Origin: an uncultured Desulfosporosinus sp.
GTDB lineage: Bacteria > Bacillota > Desulfitobacteriia > Desulfitobacteriales > Desulfitobacteriaceae
Assembly (NCBI GenBank): GCA_927405585.1
Contig: CAKMJS010000076.1
Location: 1 to 64,000 of the forward strand
DNA: 64,000 nt
Direction: 5' to 3'
Position numbers and translations under genes: made by a program. The notes under the pieces were generated by a model. It saw only the letters and a list, made by a program, of their open reading frames with translations, had not been told where the DNA came from and ran no database searches. This document shows positions 17,617-26,125 of this stretch, piece after piece (position 1 is the stretch's first letter; every line of letters begins with the position of its first letter).

Positions 17617-17775
17617 TTGACCCCTAAACAGAATAAAGTATCTAATCTGGTCACCGACAAGACATCTACTCATACCCATAAAAGCACTGCCACCTCTAAT
17701 ACAACGTCGAAAGAACGAGATGGCATAATCCCAAGCAAGGACAAAAGTCCAGATGATCTGGAAATTCTTGATTAA
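17617..17775 (+). CDS. Small hydrophilic protein (52 aa), unknown
   Basis: A TTG start lies seven bases after AAAGGAGGG, an excellent ribosome site. The product is rich in Thr, Ser, Lys and Asp with no hydrophobic segment and no cysteine, so it is probably disordered. A terminator follows at 17834. I do not recognise a family. A small spore or stress protein is possible but unsupported. Confidence 0.65.
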   Translation: MTPKQNKVSNLVTDKTSTHTHKSTATSNTTSKERDGIIPSKDKSPDDLEILD

Positions 17776-17833
17776 AGATCAATTTGAGGTTAGTATGAAA
17801 CCAATAAGCGTAGTATAATCGGAAAATAAGGAC

Positions 17834-17866
17834 AAGGCTAGATGCGCTATTATCGCTTCTAGCCTT
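17834..17866 (+). terminator. Terminator after the small protein gene
   Basis: The arms AAGGCTAGA and TCTAGCCTT are followed by GTTT. Confidence 0.6.
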
Positions 17867-17901
17867 GTTTCAGGATAAACATAAAGGTAATACAGAAAGG
17901 C

Positions 17902-18549
17902 GTGAGCTATAAGATGTACGCAAAACCGAAACCATCGCGTATCTATTCCGAACAGTGGAGTCCATCGGACGAACAAATTAACTGCGTATTTCCCATTGCA
18001 GAGTTAACAGCGGAACTAGAGAAGAATCCTGCCCTAGAAGTGTTACGGGATGACGAAGTAAGACTAAAGTATCCAAGTCTATATAATATCTCGGTACAAG
18101 CGAGAGCGCATAACCGGGGTCTTGTTGAACTATTGCAAGAATATTATGAGGCGAATAGTGAAAGTCCCGAGTTTGCGAACTTAGTGGGAATACAATTGCC
18201 TCAGATCATGTGGGTTGATACATTAGGCTTAGAAGAGAAGATCATTACTCTACTTATTTCGAAGCTTAATAAGGACGAGGTTTTCATCAACGATATTGTA
18301 TTAGTGAAGAATGAAGACTTCGATCCATTGAGCGATGCTCTCCTGGCGACTGTACTCAATAATTTGCGTGAGTTTGCCAAGGTGCAAGGGGCTAAATATC
18401 TGTCGGGTTATGCATCCAATAAAAATACCTTGAAGCTCTTTAAACGGTTGGGATTTAAAGAAGATCATCGCGAGAACATGGGGAATGACTATCTATGGTC
18501 GATATGTAGATCAACCGGTGAACAATTTCCGTTTTATGATGAATTGTGA
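17902..18549 (+). CDS. GNAT-like acetyltransferase domain protein
   Basis: The protein has 215 residues. The last 60 resemble the end of a GNAT fold (GAKYLSGYASNKNTLKLFKRLGF), where acetyl-CoA-dependent enzymes close their active site. The first half is unfamiliar. The start is not settled: GTG 17902 sits too close to AAAGG, while ATG 17914 is 13 bases from it. It is six bases from the probable selenoprotein gene and co-directional with mqnB and mqnD, so the four may form one operon. Confidence 0.65.
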   Translation: MSYKMYAKPKPSRIYSEQWSPSDEQINCVFPIAELTAELEKNPALEVLRDDEVRLKYPSLYNISVQARAHNRGLVELLQEYYEANSESPEFANLVGIQLPQIMWVDTLGLEEKIITLLISKLNKDEVFINDIVLVKNEDFDPLSDALLATVLNNLREFAKVQGAKYLSGYASNKNTLKLFKRLGFKEDHRENMGNDYLWSICRSTGEQFPFYDEL

Positions 18550-18554
18550 TTCCA

Positions 18555-19178
18555 ATGACTAAAAAAGTAACGGTTTTCTCAGATTTCTTATGACCCTTTT
18601 GCATCATTGGGAAAGTCCCACTTGACCAGTTGGCCAAGGATAAAAATTTAACCATCGAATGGAAGGCCTTTGAACTTAGGCCGGAGGGTATCGAACTCCC
18701 CATGAAATCTCCGGAACAGCTTGCCAAGGCGAAAGCGGGTATTGAAGCATTTGGACGAAAGTACGGACTTCTCATGGTCTTTAATAATCAGAGCAAACAC
18801 TCTAGATTGGCTTTGCAAGGCTCAAAATTTGCAGAAAACTATGGGCTGGTCAACGAATATCACGATGCGGTTTTTGAGGCGCAATTTCAAAAGCAACAAA
18901 ACATTAACGACGTGAACGTATTAACTGAAATAGCTATGCAGCTTGGGCTTGATCAACAAGAATTCCTTGAGGCACTCGAAACTAGACAATACGAACAAGC
19001 TGTTTTACAGGATGTAGAAGAAGCTTATCATTTAGGAATCCGGAGTGTGCCCTGTTTTATCGTAGATGATCGCGCAGTTTACGGCGCCCAGAGCTATGAA
19101 GCCCTCGAAAAATTCCTTGAAGGGAAAGAGAATGGCTTTCGTCTCAAGCTGAAGGGGGATTCTCATGGTAATGACTGA
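18555..19178 (+). CDS. DsbA/FrnE-family thioredoxin-fold oxidoreductase, probable selenoprotein (UxxC)
   Basis: From ATG 18555 the frame reads MTKKVTVFSDFL, then TGA at 18591-18593, then PFCIIGK. In this family that position is Cys in CPFC, so TGA replaces the nucleophilic cysteine and would give U-P-F-C. The remaining 194 codons are open and keep all family features, including cis-proline in SVPCFIVDDRAVYGAQ. The total is 207 residues, normal for the family. Two candidate bacterial SECIS hairpins follow: TGGG-AAAGT-CCCA (18608-18620), and CTTGACC-AGTT-GGCCAAG (18621-18638), whose loop begins 34 bases after the UGA. No signal peptide is present, so it acts in the cytoplasm. The alternative is a nonsense mutation with restart at TTG 18630. 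Confidence 0.8.
18608..18638 (+). promoter_or_regulatory. Candidate bacterial SECIS hairpins
   Basis: The second hairpin has arms CTTG-A-CC and GG-C-CAAG with one A.C mismatch and loop AGTT. A G at the second loop base and a UGA-to-loop distance of 34 fit the published bacterial SECIS pattern. The first hairpin, with loop AAAGT, fits less well. Confidence 0.5.
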
Positions 19179-19848
19179 CGCTAAGGATAAATCATTAATA
19201 GGACAAGGGCGGGTCCTAGTGGTAACGGCTGTCACAGTCGAGAAGGATGCGGTGTTACGTGGTCTGCACAACGATTCAAGGTTTGATGTCTTGGTGGCGG
19301 GTGTCGGCTCGGTCGTTGCCGCAGTGAACACGACTAAGGCGTTGGCAACAGCTGAGTATAGTTTAGTGGTTTCTGCTGGTATCGGAGGTGGTTTTCTTGG
19401 TAGGGCTGAAGTAGGTTCACTCGTGGTGGCAAGCGAGATGATTATTGCTGACTTGGGAGTAGAGACACAAGAGGGCTTCTGCAGTTTGGAGGAGTTGGGT
19501 TTCGGATTTACCCATGTCAAGACAAATGCAAGTCTGGTCGCTCATTTGTCTAGTGCGCTTCAAGCAGTGAAGCTGCCCGTTAGTATTGGTCCTGTGCTCA
19601 CCGTATCAACGATTACGGGTACAGCAGCGCGTGCCGAGGAACTTGCCAAAAGGGTACCAGGCGCTACAGCCGAAGCTATGGAAGGATATGGCGTTGGATT
19701 GGCAGCTATTGATCGTGGTTTACCGGTTCTAGAGATCCGTGCAATCTCTAATATGGTTGGTCCTCGTGATCGGTCAGCCTGGCGAATCAATGAAGCGTTA
19801 GACGTTCTTGAAGCGGCTAGTACGGTATTGACGGAGGTATTACTGTGA
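19165..19848 (+). CDS. mqnB: Futalosine hydrolase
   Basis: The protein has 227 residues in the nucleoside phosphorylase-like (MTAN) fold. Visible motifs are VTAVTVEKDAV at the start, AGVGSVVAAVNT near 50, SAGIGGGF near 72, and AMEGYGVGLAA near 172 with the catalytic Glu. It removes the base from futalosine in the alternative menaquinone pathway. GGGGG precedes the ATG. It overlaps the selenoprotein gene by 14 bases and mqnD by 4. Confidence 0.9.
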   Translation: MVMTDAKDKSLIGQGRVLVVTAVTVEKDAVLRGLHNDSRFDVLVAGVGSVVAAVNTTKALATAEYSLVVSAGIGGGFLGRAEVGSLVVASEMIIADLGVETQEGFCSLEELGFGFTHVKTNASLVAHLSSALQAVKLPVSIGPVLTVSTITGTAARAEELAKRVPGATAEAMEGYGVGLAAIDRGLPVLEIRAISNMVGPRDRSAWRINEALDVLEAASTVLTEVLL

Positions 19849-20684
19849 AAATTGCATTCTCTCCTTGTCCCAATGATACGTTGGTTTTTCATGCCTGGGT
19901 ACACGGCCTAATTCCAGGTGCACCTCAGCTTGACGTAACCTACGCAGATATTGACATCACGAATACTTTAGCTGCCGGCGCTCAAGGACCGGATGTTGTC
20001 AAGATCTCGTACGCAGCGCTACCCTGGGCTTTGTCTGAATATGCCCTGCTGCCCTGTGGTGGTGCGTTGGGTAAAGGCTGTGGGCCACTGGTATTGACCT
20101 CAAATAGAGGTAGTATCCATAGTCTAGCAAGTCTATCTAGCAAACGGGTGGCGGTTCCAAGTGAACGATCTACCGCTTATTTGCTTTTTCGGTTATGGGC
20201 TACCCAACATGTGCCAGGGGGAATAGGCGAGATTGTCGTGCTGCCGTTTCATGAGATCATGCCAGCGGTACGTGACGGTGTAGTGGATGCTGGGCTTGTG
20301 ATTCACGAGGCGCGTTTCACATATCCTTCCTTTGGGCTGACTCTCTTGGCTGACTTAGGAACCTGGTGGGAGAAAGATACAAATTTACCGATCCCTTTGG
20401 GAGCGATTATCGCTCGAAGGTCACTGGATTTACCAGCCATTACTGGCTGGATTCAGGCCTCGGTCAAATATGCTTGGGCACACCCGGAGGCGTCGAAAGA
20501 CTATGTGCTTCAACACAGTCAAGAATTGTCCCAAGAAGTAACCCAAGCTCACATTAAGCTCTATGTCAATGAGTTTACCCAGGATATTGGCCTGACAGGG
20601 CATAGGGCAGTTGAAGCTTTGCTAAGTCGAGCTTCGCAAGAAGGACTGGTACCCAAAGTGGATTTGGCGACACTCTATTTGTAG
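19845..20684 (+). CDS. mqnD: 1,4-dihydroxy-6-naphthoate synthase
   Basis: The protein has 279 residues in a periplasmic-binding-protein-like fold. FSPCPNDTLVFHAW at the start and the later GKGCGPLVL are typical of MqnD, which converts cyclic dehypoxanthinyl futalosine to 1,4-dihydroxy-6-naphthoate. A GTG start with GGAGG upstream overlaps the mqnB stop. mqnA and mqnC are not in this window. Confidence 0.93.
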   Translation: MKIAFSPCPNDTLVFHAWVHGLIPGAPQLDVTYADIDITNTLAAGAQGPDVVKISYAALPWALSEYALLPCGGALGKGCGPLVLTSNRGSIHSLASLSSKRVAVPSERSTAYLLFRLWATQHVPGGIGEIVVLPFHEIMPAVRDGVVDAGLVIHEARFTYPSFGLTLLADLGTWWEKDTNLPIPLGAIIARRSLDLPAITGWIQASVKYAWAHPEASKDYVLQHSQELSQEVTQAHIKLYVNEFTQDIGLTGHRAVEALLSRASQEGLVPKVDLATLYL

Positions 20685-20720
20685 ACAACAGAGCAGATAG
20701 TATTGACTGAGATAGTAAGC

Positions 20721-20747
20721 AGGCTGGCAACTAAGTGTTGCTAGCCT
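20721..20747 (+). terminator. Terminator of the mqnBD operon
   Basis: The arms AGGCTGGCAAC and GTTGCTAGCCT carry a single bulge or mismatch and are followed by ATTTTC. Confidence 0.7.
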
Positions 20748-20889
20748 ATTTTCGAGTGACATAGACTATTCGGAAAAGTGACAACAGCTAATCGGAAAAG
20801 CAGCTATTCAACCTAATACCAAAATATGGAAGGAACACCAAATTATTGATTTTGAATATAGTATAAAGAAATAAGGAGGTGCTTTTAGA

Positions 20890-21114
20890 GTGTATAGTTG
20901 TGTAAGGCCTATTTGTTGCCCCCCGGTATGTTGTGTGCAAGATTCTTACTATCAACGCTTTGTCCCTGTTATTCAGCCTGTTGTGACTATCAATCGCCAA
21001 AATGTTATCGATGTTCCCCAAGTATATTATCAGCGGACCACAAGAAATGTAGTTGTTAATCAAGGCTTTCAAGGTCAAGGTGTCCTACCCGGACGCGCTA
21101 ATCGCCTCTTCTAA
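20890..21114 (+). CDS. CotD-like spore coat protein
   Basis: The 74-residue protein starts with a cysteine-rich segment (CVRPICCPPVCC), followed by Tyr, Gln and Val-rich sequence with FVPVIQPVVTINRQ. This resembles the CotD group of spore outer-coat proteins. A GTG start sits behind AAGGAGGTG. It stands alone with its own terminator. The gene implies that the organism sporulates. Confidence 0.7.
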   Translation: MYSCVRPICCPPVCCVQDSYYQRFVPVIQPVVTINRQNVIDVPQVYYQRTTRNVVVNQGFQGQGVLPGRANRLF

Positions 21115-21131
21115 TTGTCTTAGTAAATCAA

Positions 21132-21156
21132 TGCCACGCTTATTCCAAGCGTGGCA
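21132..21156 (+). terminator. Terminator of the coat protein gene
   Basis: The arms TGCCACGCTT and AAGCGTGGCA enclose five bases and are followed by ATTT. Confidence 0.75.
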
Positions 21157-21355
21157 ATTTCAAATATTCGACCAGTGGACATTTTTTTATAGACAATTCT
21201 ACATGAGTTAGTTAAAATAGATAATGTAGGTTTCCCTGTGAGTTGTTTCACAGATTGAAGTAAGGTAGAATACGTGACTGGAAAAGAACGGGTACGAACG
21301 TGAACGGTTAGTATGGTAGGATGGCCTAAAATGATGCAAGTGATTGTATTTAAGT

Positions 21356-21383
21356 AGCTATCCTTTTGAGGTGGCTTTTTTTT
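21356..21383 (+). terminator. Terminator-like hairpin in the leader of the CoA ligase gene
   Basis: The arms AGCTATCC and GGTGGCT, including two G-U pairs, are followed by eight T bases, 33 bases before the preferred start codon. It could attenuate the ligase gene. Nothing else in the 300-base gap (21115-21416) could be identified. Confidence 0.45.
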
Positions 21384-21416
21384 ATACCCATGAAAGCAGG
21401 AAAGGGTGGGTTAGTC

Positions 21417-22715
21417 GTGATCTGGAATAAAGAGCAAGAATGTATGAGTCGGAGCCAACTTGAGGAATTACAGCTCGAACGTCTTAAATGGGCGACTAAT
21501 AGGGTATACAACAAAGTATCCCATTACCGAGCCAAATTCGATCAATTAGGAATCCTGCCTGCGGACATCAAATCGTTAGATGATTTAAAGCGCCTGCCTT
21601 TTACAACGAAAGAGGACTTGAGGACCAACTATCCCTTTGGTCTCTTTGCCGTCCCCCAGAAGGAAGTGGTTCGAGTGCATGCCTCATCTGGGACTACGGG
21701 TCGTCCAGTGGTTGTCGGCTATACGGCTACTGACTTAAATACCTGGACAGATTTGACAGCTAGGATGGTAACTATGGCTGGAGTCAGCTCGGAGGATGTT
21801 GCTCAAGTAGCTTTCAATTACGGCCTTTTCACAGGAGGCTTTGGACTTCATTATGGGTTAGAAAGGGCAGGGGCCCTTGTTGTTCCGGCCTCTGGCGGAA
21901 ATACCGAACGCCAAATCATGTTAATGCGTGATTTTGGTACGACGGTGCTTATTTCCACGCCGAGCTATTCCCTGTATATTGCTGAGGTTATTGAGAAGAT
22001 GGGTATCGATATCTCATCTTTGAAGCTGAAGATCGGGTTGTTTGGAGGGGAACCGTGGACAGAGGAAATGCGTAGAGAAATTGAGACTAAGCTCAAGATC
22101 ACTGCCACGGATAACTATGGTCTTAGTGAAGTTATGGGACCAGGAGTAGCCGGTGAGTGCGTATTTAAGTGCGGCCATCATATTGCTGAAGACCATTTTA
22201 TTATTGAGACGATTGACCCCGAGACGGGTGAAGTCCTCGAACCAGGCCAGGAAGGTGAACTGGTTTTCACTTCCTTGACTAAAGAAGCGTTTCCAGTGAT
22301 CCGTTTTCGCACCAAGGATATTTCCTGCATTACCCAAGAACCCTGCAAATGTGGACGGACCACAGCCCGCATGCGCAAGGTCGTCGGTCGGACGGATGAT
22401 ATGTTAATTATCCGAGGAGTTAATGTCTTTCCTTCCCAAATCGAAAGTGTTCTTATGGATATCGAGGGCATCGGACCCCATTATGTCATTAATATACATA
22501 GGCGCAATCACCTAGATGAACTAGAAGTGGTCGTCGAACTTACTCGTGAGGACCTGCTCGAACCCTATTCCAAGCTCGAAGAGTTTAGCGGATATATCCG
22601 TCAGAAACTGCACAATGTCCTCTCCATTAACGTGAAGTTAAAAATTGTTCAACCTGGAACTTTGGAGCGAAGCTCTGGTAAGGCCAAGCGAGTCTTCGAT
22701 TACCGTAATCTGTGA
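21417..22715 (+). CDS. paaK: Phenylacetate-CoA ligase family protein
   Basis: The protein has 432 residues, the usual length of PaaK. The adenylate-binding loop SSGTTGRPVVV lies near residue 95. DNYGLSE near 235 and RFRTKDI near 300 are later motifs of adenylate-forming enzymes. It activates an aryl acid such as phenylacetate to its CoA ester. I chose GTG 21417 behind AAGGGTGG; a longer frame from 21366 lies within the leader hairpin. No other phenylacetate genes are nearby, so an indolepyruvate-type or benzoate-like role is possible. Confidence 0.88.
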   Translation: MIWNKEQECMSRSQLEELQLERLKWATNRVYNKVSHYRAKFDQLGILPADIKSLDDLKRLPFTTKEDLRTNYPFGLFAVPQKEVVRVHASSGTTGRPVVVGYTATDLNTWTDLTARMVTMAGVSSEDVAQVAFNYGLFTGGFGLHYGLERAGALVVPASGGNTERQIMLMRDFGTTVLISTPSYSLYIAEVIEKMGIDISSLKLKIGLFGGEPWTEEMRREIETKLKITATDNYGLSEVMGPGVAGECVFKCGHHIAEDHFIIETIDPETGEVLEPGQEGELVFTSLTKEAFPVIRFRTKDISCITQEPCKCGRTTARMRKVVGRTDDMLIIRGVNVFPSQIESVLMDIEGIGPHYVINIHRRNHLDELEVVVELTREDLLEPYSKLEEFSGYIRQKLHNVLSINVKLKIVQPGTLERSSGKAKRVFDYRNL

Positions 22716-22832
22716 ACTCGATCAACTAAAGTTGAACATCGAGACTTAGGTGGGGGACTCTACCCCCACCGAAGCGGAGCACGGGGTACCACTCCCACTT
22801 GTAGAAGTGGGAGTCTCACGATTGGATGAAAA
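22710..22832 (+). repeat. Dispersed hairpin repeat, fullest copy 3
   Basis: About 120 bp with nested hairpins: TCAACTAAAGTTGA, then GGTGGGGGACTCTACCCCCACC, then CTCCCACTTGTAGAAGTGGGAG, ending GTCTCACGATTGGATGAAAA. Related, shorter or decayed copies occur at 4699, 9329, 26532, 43863, 47870, 57463 and 62250. It begins at the stop codon of the CoA ligase gene. Confidence 0.8.
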
Positions 22833-22944
22833 GTGTAGGGGTAATTTATAATTGCCCCTGCACTAACGATCAGCTTTTAAATATTATTGATAGCAACTAC
22901 TAATTAATGTAGTAATCATACTTGTGTGAAAGGAGAAAGCAACG

Positions 22945-23715
22945 ATGTGTTTGCTTTTTTTTGCGTATGATTGTCATGCGAGCCATCGCTTGATACTAGC
23001 AGCTAACAGAGATGAGTACTTTCATCGACCAACTGAAAAAGCCCATTTCTGGCCAACACACCCATGGGTTTTGGCAGGTAGAGATTTGGAGATGTTGGGG
23101 ACTTGGATGGGGATTACTCGAACAGGTCGTTTCGCAGCGCTCACGAACTTTCGGGATCCCTCTGCCCAAATTATTGATCCCAAATCTCGGGGTAAGCTAG
23201 TGAGTGACTCCTTATGTTTAAAGGACTCTCCAGAAGAGTATATGATAAAGGTTTCCAATAATCGGTCTCGTTACAATCCGTTTAACCTATTAGTGGGTGA
23301 CTCATCAAAGCTATTGTATCTCAACAAACAGTCTTCGAAAGCTTCAGTACTTTTACCCGGAATACATGGGCTTAGTAACAACTTCTTAGATACTCCTTGG
23401 CCTAAAGTAGAAAAAAGCAAACAAGCTTTAGCTCATTACCTTGAGAATCAGAGGCTAATTGAACCGCAATATCTCTTTGAAATTTTGGCAGATACTGAAC
23501 TTGCTCAAGACGATGACTTGCCTAAGACCGGGATAAGTCAAGAATTAGAAAGAAGGTTATCCTCAATATTTATTCAAGGGGTCGAATATGGAACAAGATC
23601 TTCTACGGTCCTCTTAATAGATCGTAATAATCACGTGATATTTAAAGAGAAAAGTTATATCCCTGGTCAGGAACAGTATACGGAAGTAAACTATGAGTTT
23701 GATCTCACTTATTAG
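22945..23715 (+). CDS. NRDE/TANGO2 family protein
   Basis: The protein has 256 residues. It begins MCLLFFAYD with the Cys2 typical of this Ntn-hydrolase-like family and contains the name-giving NRDE (AANRDEYFHRP) near residue 19. RTGRFAALTNFR near 58 is also conserved. The biochemical function is not established; a role in haem or acyl group handling has been proposed for eukaryotic relatives. AAAGGAG precedes the ATG. Confidence 0.85.
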   Translation: MCLLFFAYDCHASHRLILAANRDEYFHRPTEKAHFWPTHPWVLAGRDLEMLGTWMGITRTGRFAALTNFRDPSAQIIDPKSRGKLVSDSLCLKDSPEEYMIKVSNNRSRYNPFNLLVGDSSKLLYLNKQSSKASVLLPGIHGLSNNFLDTPWPKVEKSKQALAHYLENQRLIEPQYLFEILADTELAQDDDLPKTGISQELERRLSSIFIQGVEYGTRSSTVLLIDRNNHVIFKEKSYIPGQEQYTEVNYEFDLTY

Positions 23716-23806
23716 GAATGTGTGACAAGTAATGGCTTTAGAGGAGAAAGAGTTACAAGCACCTTCTTCTAGTAGTATAATGAGGTTATTATGAAATATT
23801 GTGAAT

Positions 23807-23839
23807 GCAAGTTCTAAGCAAGTTCTAAGCAAGTTCTAA
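23807..23839 (+). repeat. 11-bp tandem repeat, three copies
   Basis: Three perfect copies of GCAAGTTCTAA are followed by ACCGTCCCCC. The latter matches the reverse complement of the GGGGACGG motif in the hairpin at 25456. Confidence 0.85.
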
Positions 23840-23892
23840 GAACCGTCCCCCTACTTGCATGCGCGAAGAAATTGATAAAAGAAGGTTGCAAT

Positions 23893-25452
23893 ATGTCAAG
23901 TCCTAAAGAGAATCCGGTGATCTTAGCAGAGCAGGTTCAGACGACTCTCGCCATCCTAGAGCCTCTCACTCGGAAAGTTTTCCTATCTCTCACAGCCCCT
24001 AGTCCGCTAGATAATCGGGCAGATGTCGATCAAGTGCGTCAAATGTTAGAACGAAGTTGCGACTTTGTTAAGGTACCCTTGGCACTTATGCGTAAGATAC
24101 CGGGCATATGCCGCGAAGCCCACTGGCAGGTCACAGCTATCCTAGCGGAGAGCAACAACGGTTGGGATTTAATTGATATAGAACCCGGCGATACGACTCA
24201 GAAGCAATTCGGGTTGGCCATTGACATAGGCACAACAACGGTGGTCGTTTACCTTGTCGATCTGTGTAACGGTAAGGTTCTAAGCCACGCGGCTGACTAT
24301 AACGATCAGATTATCTTGGGAGAGGACATTTTGAACCGAATTCGTCATGCGGCGGAACCGGGCGGTCTAGCCCGTCTGCAGAATGCCGTCGTAGAGACTC
24401 TAAACCGTTTAATTAATCGCCTATGCCCGCTGCCAAGAGACGCAGAGAAAATTACCGCCGCGGCCATTGGGGCCAATACAACTATGATTCATCTCTTACT
24501 GGGGTTGGACCCTGCTTCTATTTGCCGCGCTCCTTATACACCGATTGTGAACAATCCTGGTCTAATTCCGGCAGGTGAAATTGGATTAGACATTCATCCC
24601 TTAGCCCCAGTCTATTGTCTGCCGAGCATCGGGAGTTATCTTGGCGGAGACGTCATCGGTGGAATTCTCGTGAGTGGGATGCACAAACAACCAGATGTCT
24701 CATTATTTGTCGACATTGGTACTAATGGTGAGATTGTGATGGGTAATGAAGAATGGCTTGTCGCTTGTGCCGGAGCAGCCGGACCTGCTTTAGAGGGAGG
24801 AGTAACTTCCTTCGGTATGCGGGCAGAACCGGGAGCTGTTGATCATGTTTCCATTGACCCGAAGACAGGCCAGGTCCATTACACTACAGTGGCCGATATG
24901 CCTGCCCGCGGTATCTGTGGCTCTGGACTCGTAGATACCTTGGCGGAGCTTTTTTTGGATGGCATCATTGACAGGAACGCTCATTTCCAGAAGGGACGGG
25001 AGGAGTATGTCGTTGTTCCAGCTCAAGAGACCGCCTCGGGAGAAGATATTGTAGTGACTCAGATCGATATAAATAACTTTATGGCCACCAAAGGGGCGGT
25101 CAATGCTGCGACCGATCTATTAATGGAAAACGTTGGTTGTGCGTGGCAGGAAATGAAGCATTTCTATGCTGCTGGAGCGTTTGGACAGTATCTGCCGATT
25201 GAATCGGCTATTACAATTGGCTTATATCCTGACCTTCCACGCTCAGCCATCGTGCGCTTGGGCAATAGTTCGGGTGAAGCAGCACGTCAAGTACTCCTAT
25301 CTCGTCCCAAACGCCTTGAAGCAGAAGCAATTGCGGCCAAGGTTACCTATTTCGAGCTCAACGCCAACAATGCGTTCATGGAGAAATTTAGTGGAAGCAA
25401 ATTTCTTCCTCACACAGACCTAGCCCGTTATCCCAGCGTCAAAAGACGTTAG
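23893..25452 (+). CDS. ASKHA-domain protein related to corrinoid-activation ATPases (RACE/DUF4445)
   Basis: The protein has 519 residues. A short N-terminal linker region (about 1-100) is followed by an ASKHA ATPase domain. GLAIDIGTTTVVVYLVD lies near residue 105, SLFVDIGTNGEIVMG near 273 and ARGICGSGLVD near 338. Relatives such as RACo and RamA reductively reactivate corrinoid proteins and carry an N-terminal 2Fe-2S or C-terminal 4Fe-4S domain. Neither is present here: no suitable cysteine cluster exists at either end. It may need a separate ferredoxin. ATG 23893 is preceded by GAAGG. Confidence 0.85.
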   Translation: MSSPKENPVILAEQVQTTLAILEPLTRKVFLSLTAPSPLDNRADVDQVRQMLERSCDFVKVPLALMRKIPGICREAHWQVTAILAESNNGWDLIDIEPGDTTQKQFGLAIDIGTTTVVVYLVDLCNGKVLSHAADYNDQIILGEDILNRIRHAAEPGGLARLQNAVVETLNRLINRLCPLPRDAEKITAAAIGANTTMIHLLLGLDPASICRAPYTPIVNNPGLIPAGEIGLDIHPLAPVYCLPSIGSYLGGDVIGGILVSGMHKQPDVSLFVDIGTNGEIVMGNEEWLVACAGAAGPALEGGVTSFGMRAEPGAVDHVSIDPKTGQVHYTTVADMPARGICGSGLVDTLAELFLDGIIDRNAHFQKGREEYVVVPAQETASGEDIVVTQIDINNFMATKGAVNAATDLLMENVGCAWQEMKHFYAAGAFGQYLPIESAITIGLYPDLPRSAIVRLGNSSGEAARQVLLSRPKRLEAEAIAAKVTYFELNANNAFMEKFSGSKFLPHTDLARYPSVKRR

Positions 25453-25455
25453 GGT

Positions 25456-25519
25456 GTGTCAAGGGGACGGGGTTACTGACAATAATTTAGTGTTGTCAGT
25501 AACCCCGTCCCCTTGACAC
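25456..25519. repeat. 27-bp perfect inverted repeat (REP/terminator-like hairpin)
   Basis: The arms are 25456-25482 and 25493-25519, fully complementary, with a ten-base loop. They contain AAGGGGACGGGGTTACTG. The symmetry would make it a bidirectional barrier between convergent genes. Related GGGGAC(G/A)GG fragments occur near 23843 and 32763. Confidence 0.9.
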
Positions 25520-25532
25520 ATTCCCTGACACA

Positions 25533-25940
25533 TTAACTTTGGTCCTCGGAATTTGGAACTACAAAAACTAAATTACTAAAGGTAAGCACATCACTGAATT
25601 CAAGAAAGCTATAGTCACTTCGTTGGGCCTTTTCCATTAGCTCAGAAATAGGGGTTGTTGTAAGAATGACATCTTTAGGTTGAAGTAATTGGTCAATAAG
25701 GCCGAAGTGCTGAGTGTTGAAGCGGATGGCAATGTGGACGTCATTTTCCCAGACAACTTGGAGGACATAGGCGTCCTTATGTTCAGTTGCAAACCAGTTA
25801 TAGGTGAACTTTGACAGACGAGATTGCTTAATAGATTTGACCTCTTCAATGAATTCTTTGACGTAAAGAATCAGCACGTCACGACCATTTTCAAGTTTGC
25901 CGAAGGCAGATTGTTCAGGTGTATATGCCTGAGTAAACAT
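25533..25940 (-). CDS. Hypothetical protein (135 aa)
   Basis: GGGGGAG lies six bases upstream of the ATG, and codon use is normal. The protein is soluble, mixed alpha/beta, with no cysteine and no recognisable motif. It is convergent with the ASKHA gene. I do not recognise the family. Confidence 0.7.
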   Translation of the reverse strand: MFTQAYTPEQSAFGKLENGRDVLILYVKEFIEEVKSIKQSRLSKFTYNWFATEHKDAYVLQVVWENDVHIAIRFNTQHFGLIDQLLQPKDVILTTTPISELMEKAQRSDYSFLEFSDVLTFSNLVFVVPNSEDQS

Positions 25941-26072
25941 CTAGCTCCCCCTTTTAGGACCAGCAAGTCCTTGTCTCTGTCTTATCGTTGTAATTTATCC
26001 CTCAATTTTTACAAATTCATTATAGACTATTTGTTTTAGATATGTAAGTATTTAATATGCGGTAACCTCTTT

Positions 26073-26116
26073 AGGAAAGACTCTGGAAGGACTCTAGGAA
26101 AGACTCTAGGAAGGAG
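26073..26116 (+). repeat. Tandem 12-bp repeats (AGGAAAGACTCT)
   Basis: About three and a half imperfect units end at the ribosome binding site of the next gene, so copy number could alter its leader. Confidence 0.75.
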
Positions 26117-26125
26117 GAAAAGGAT

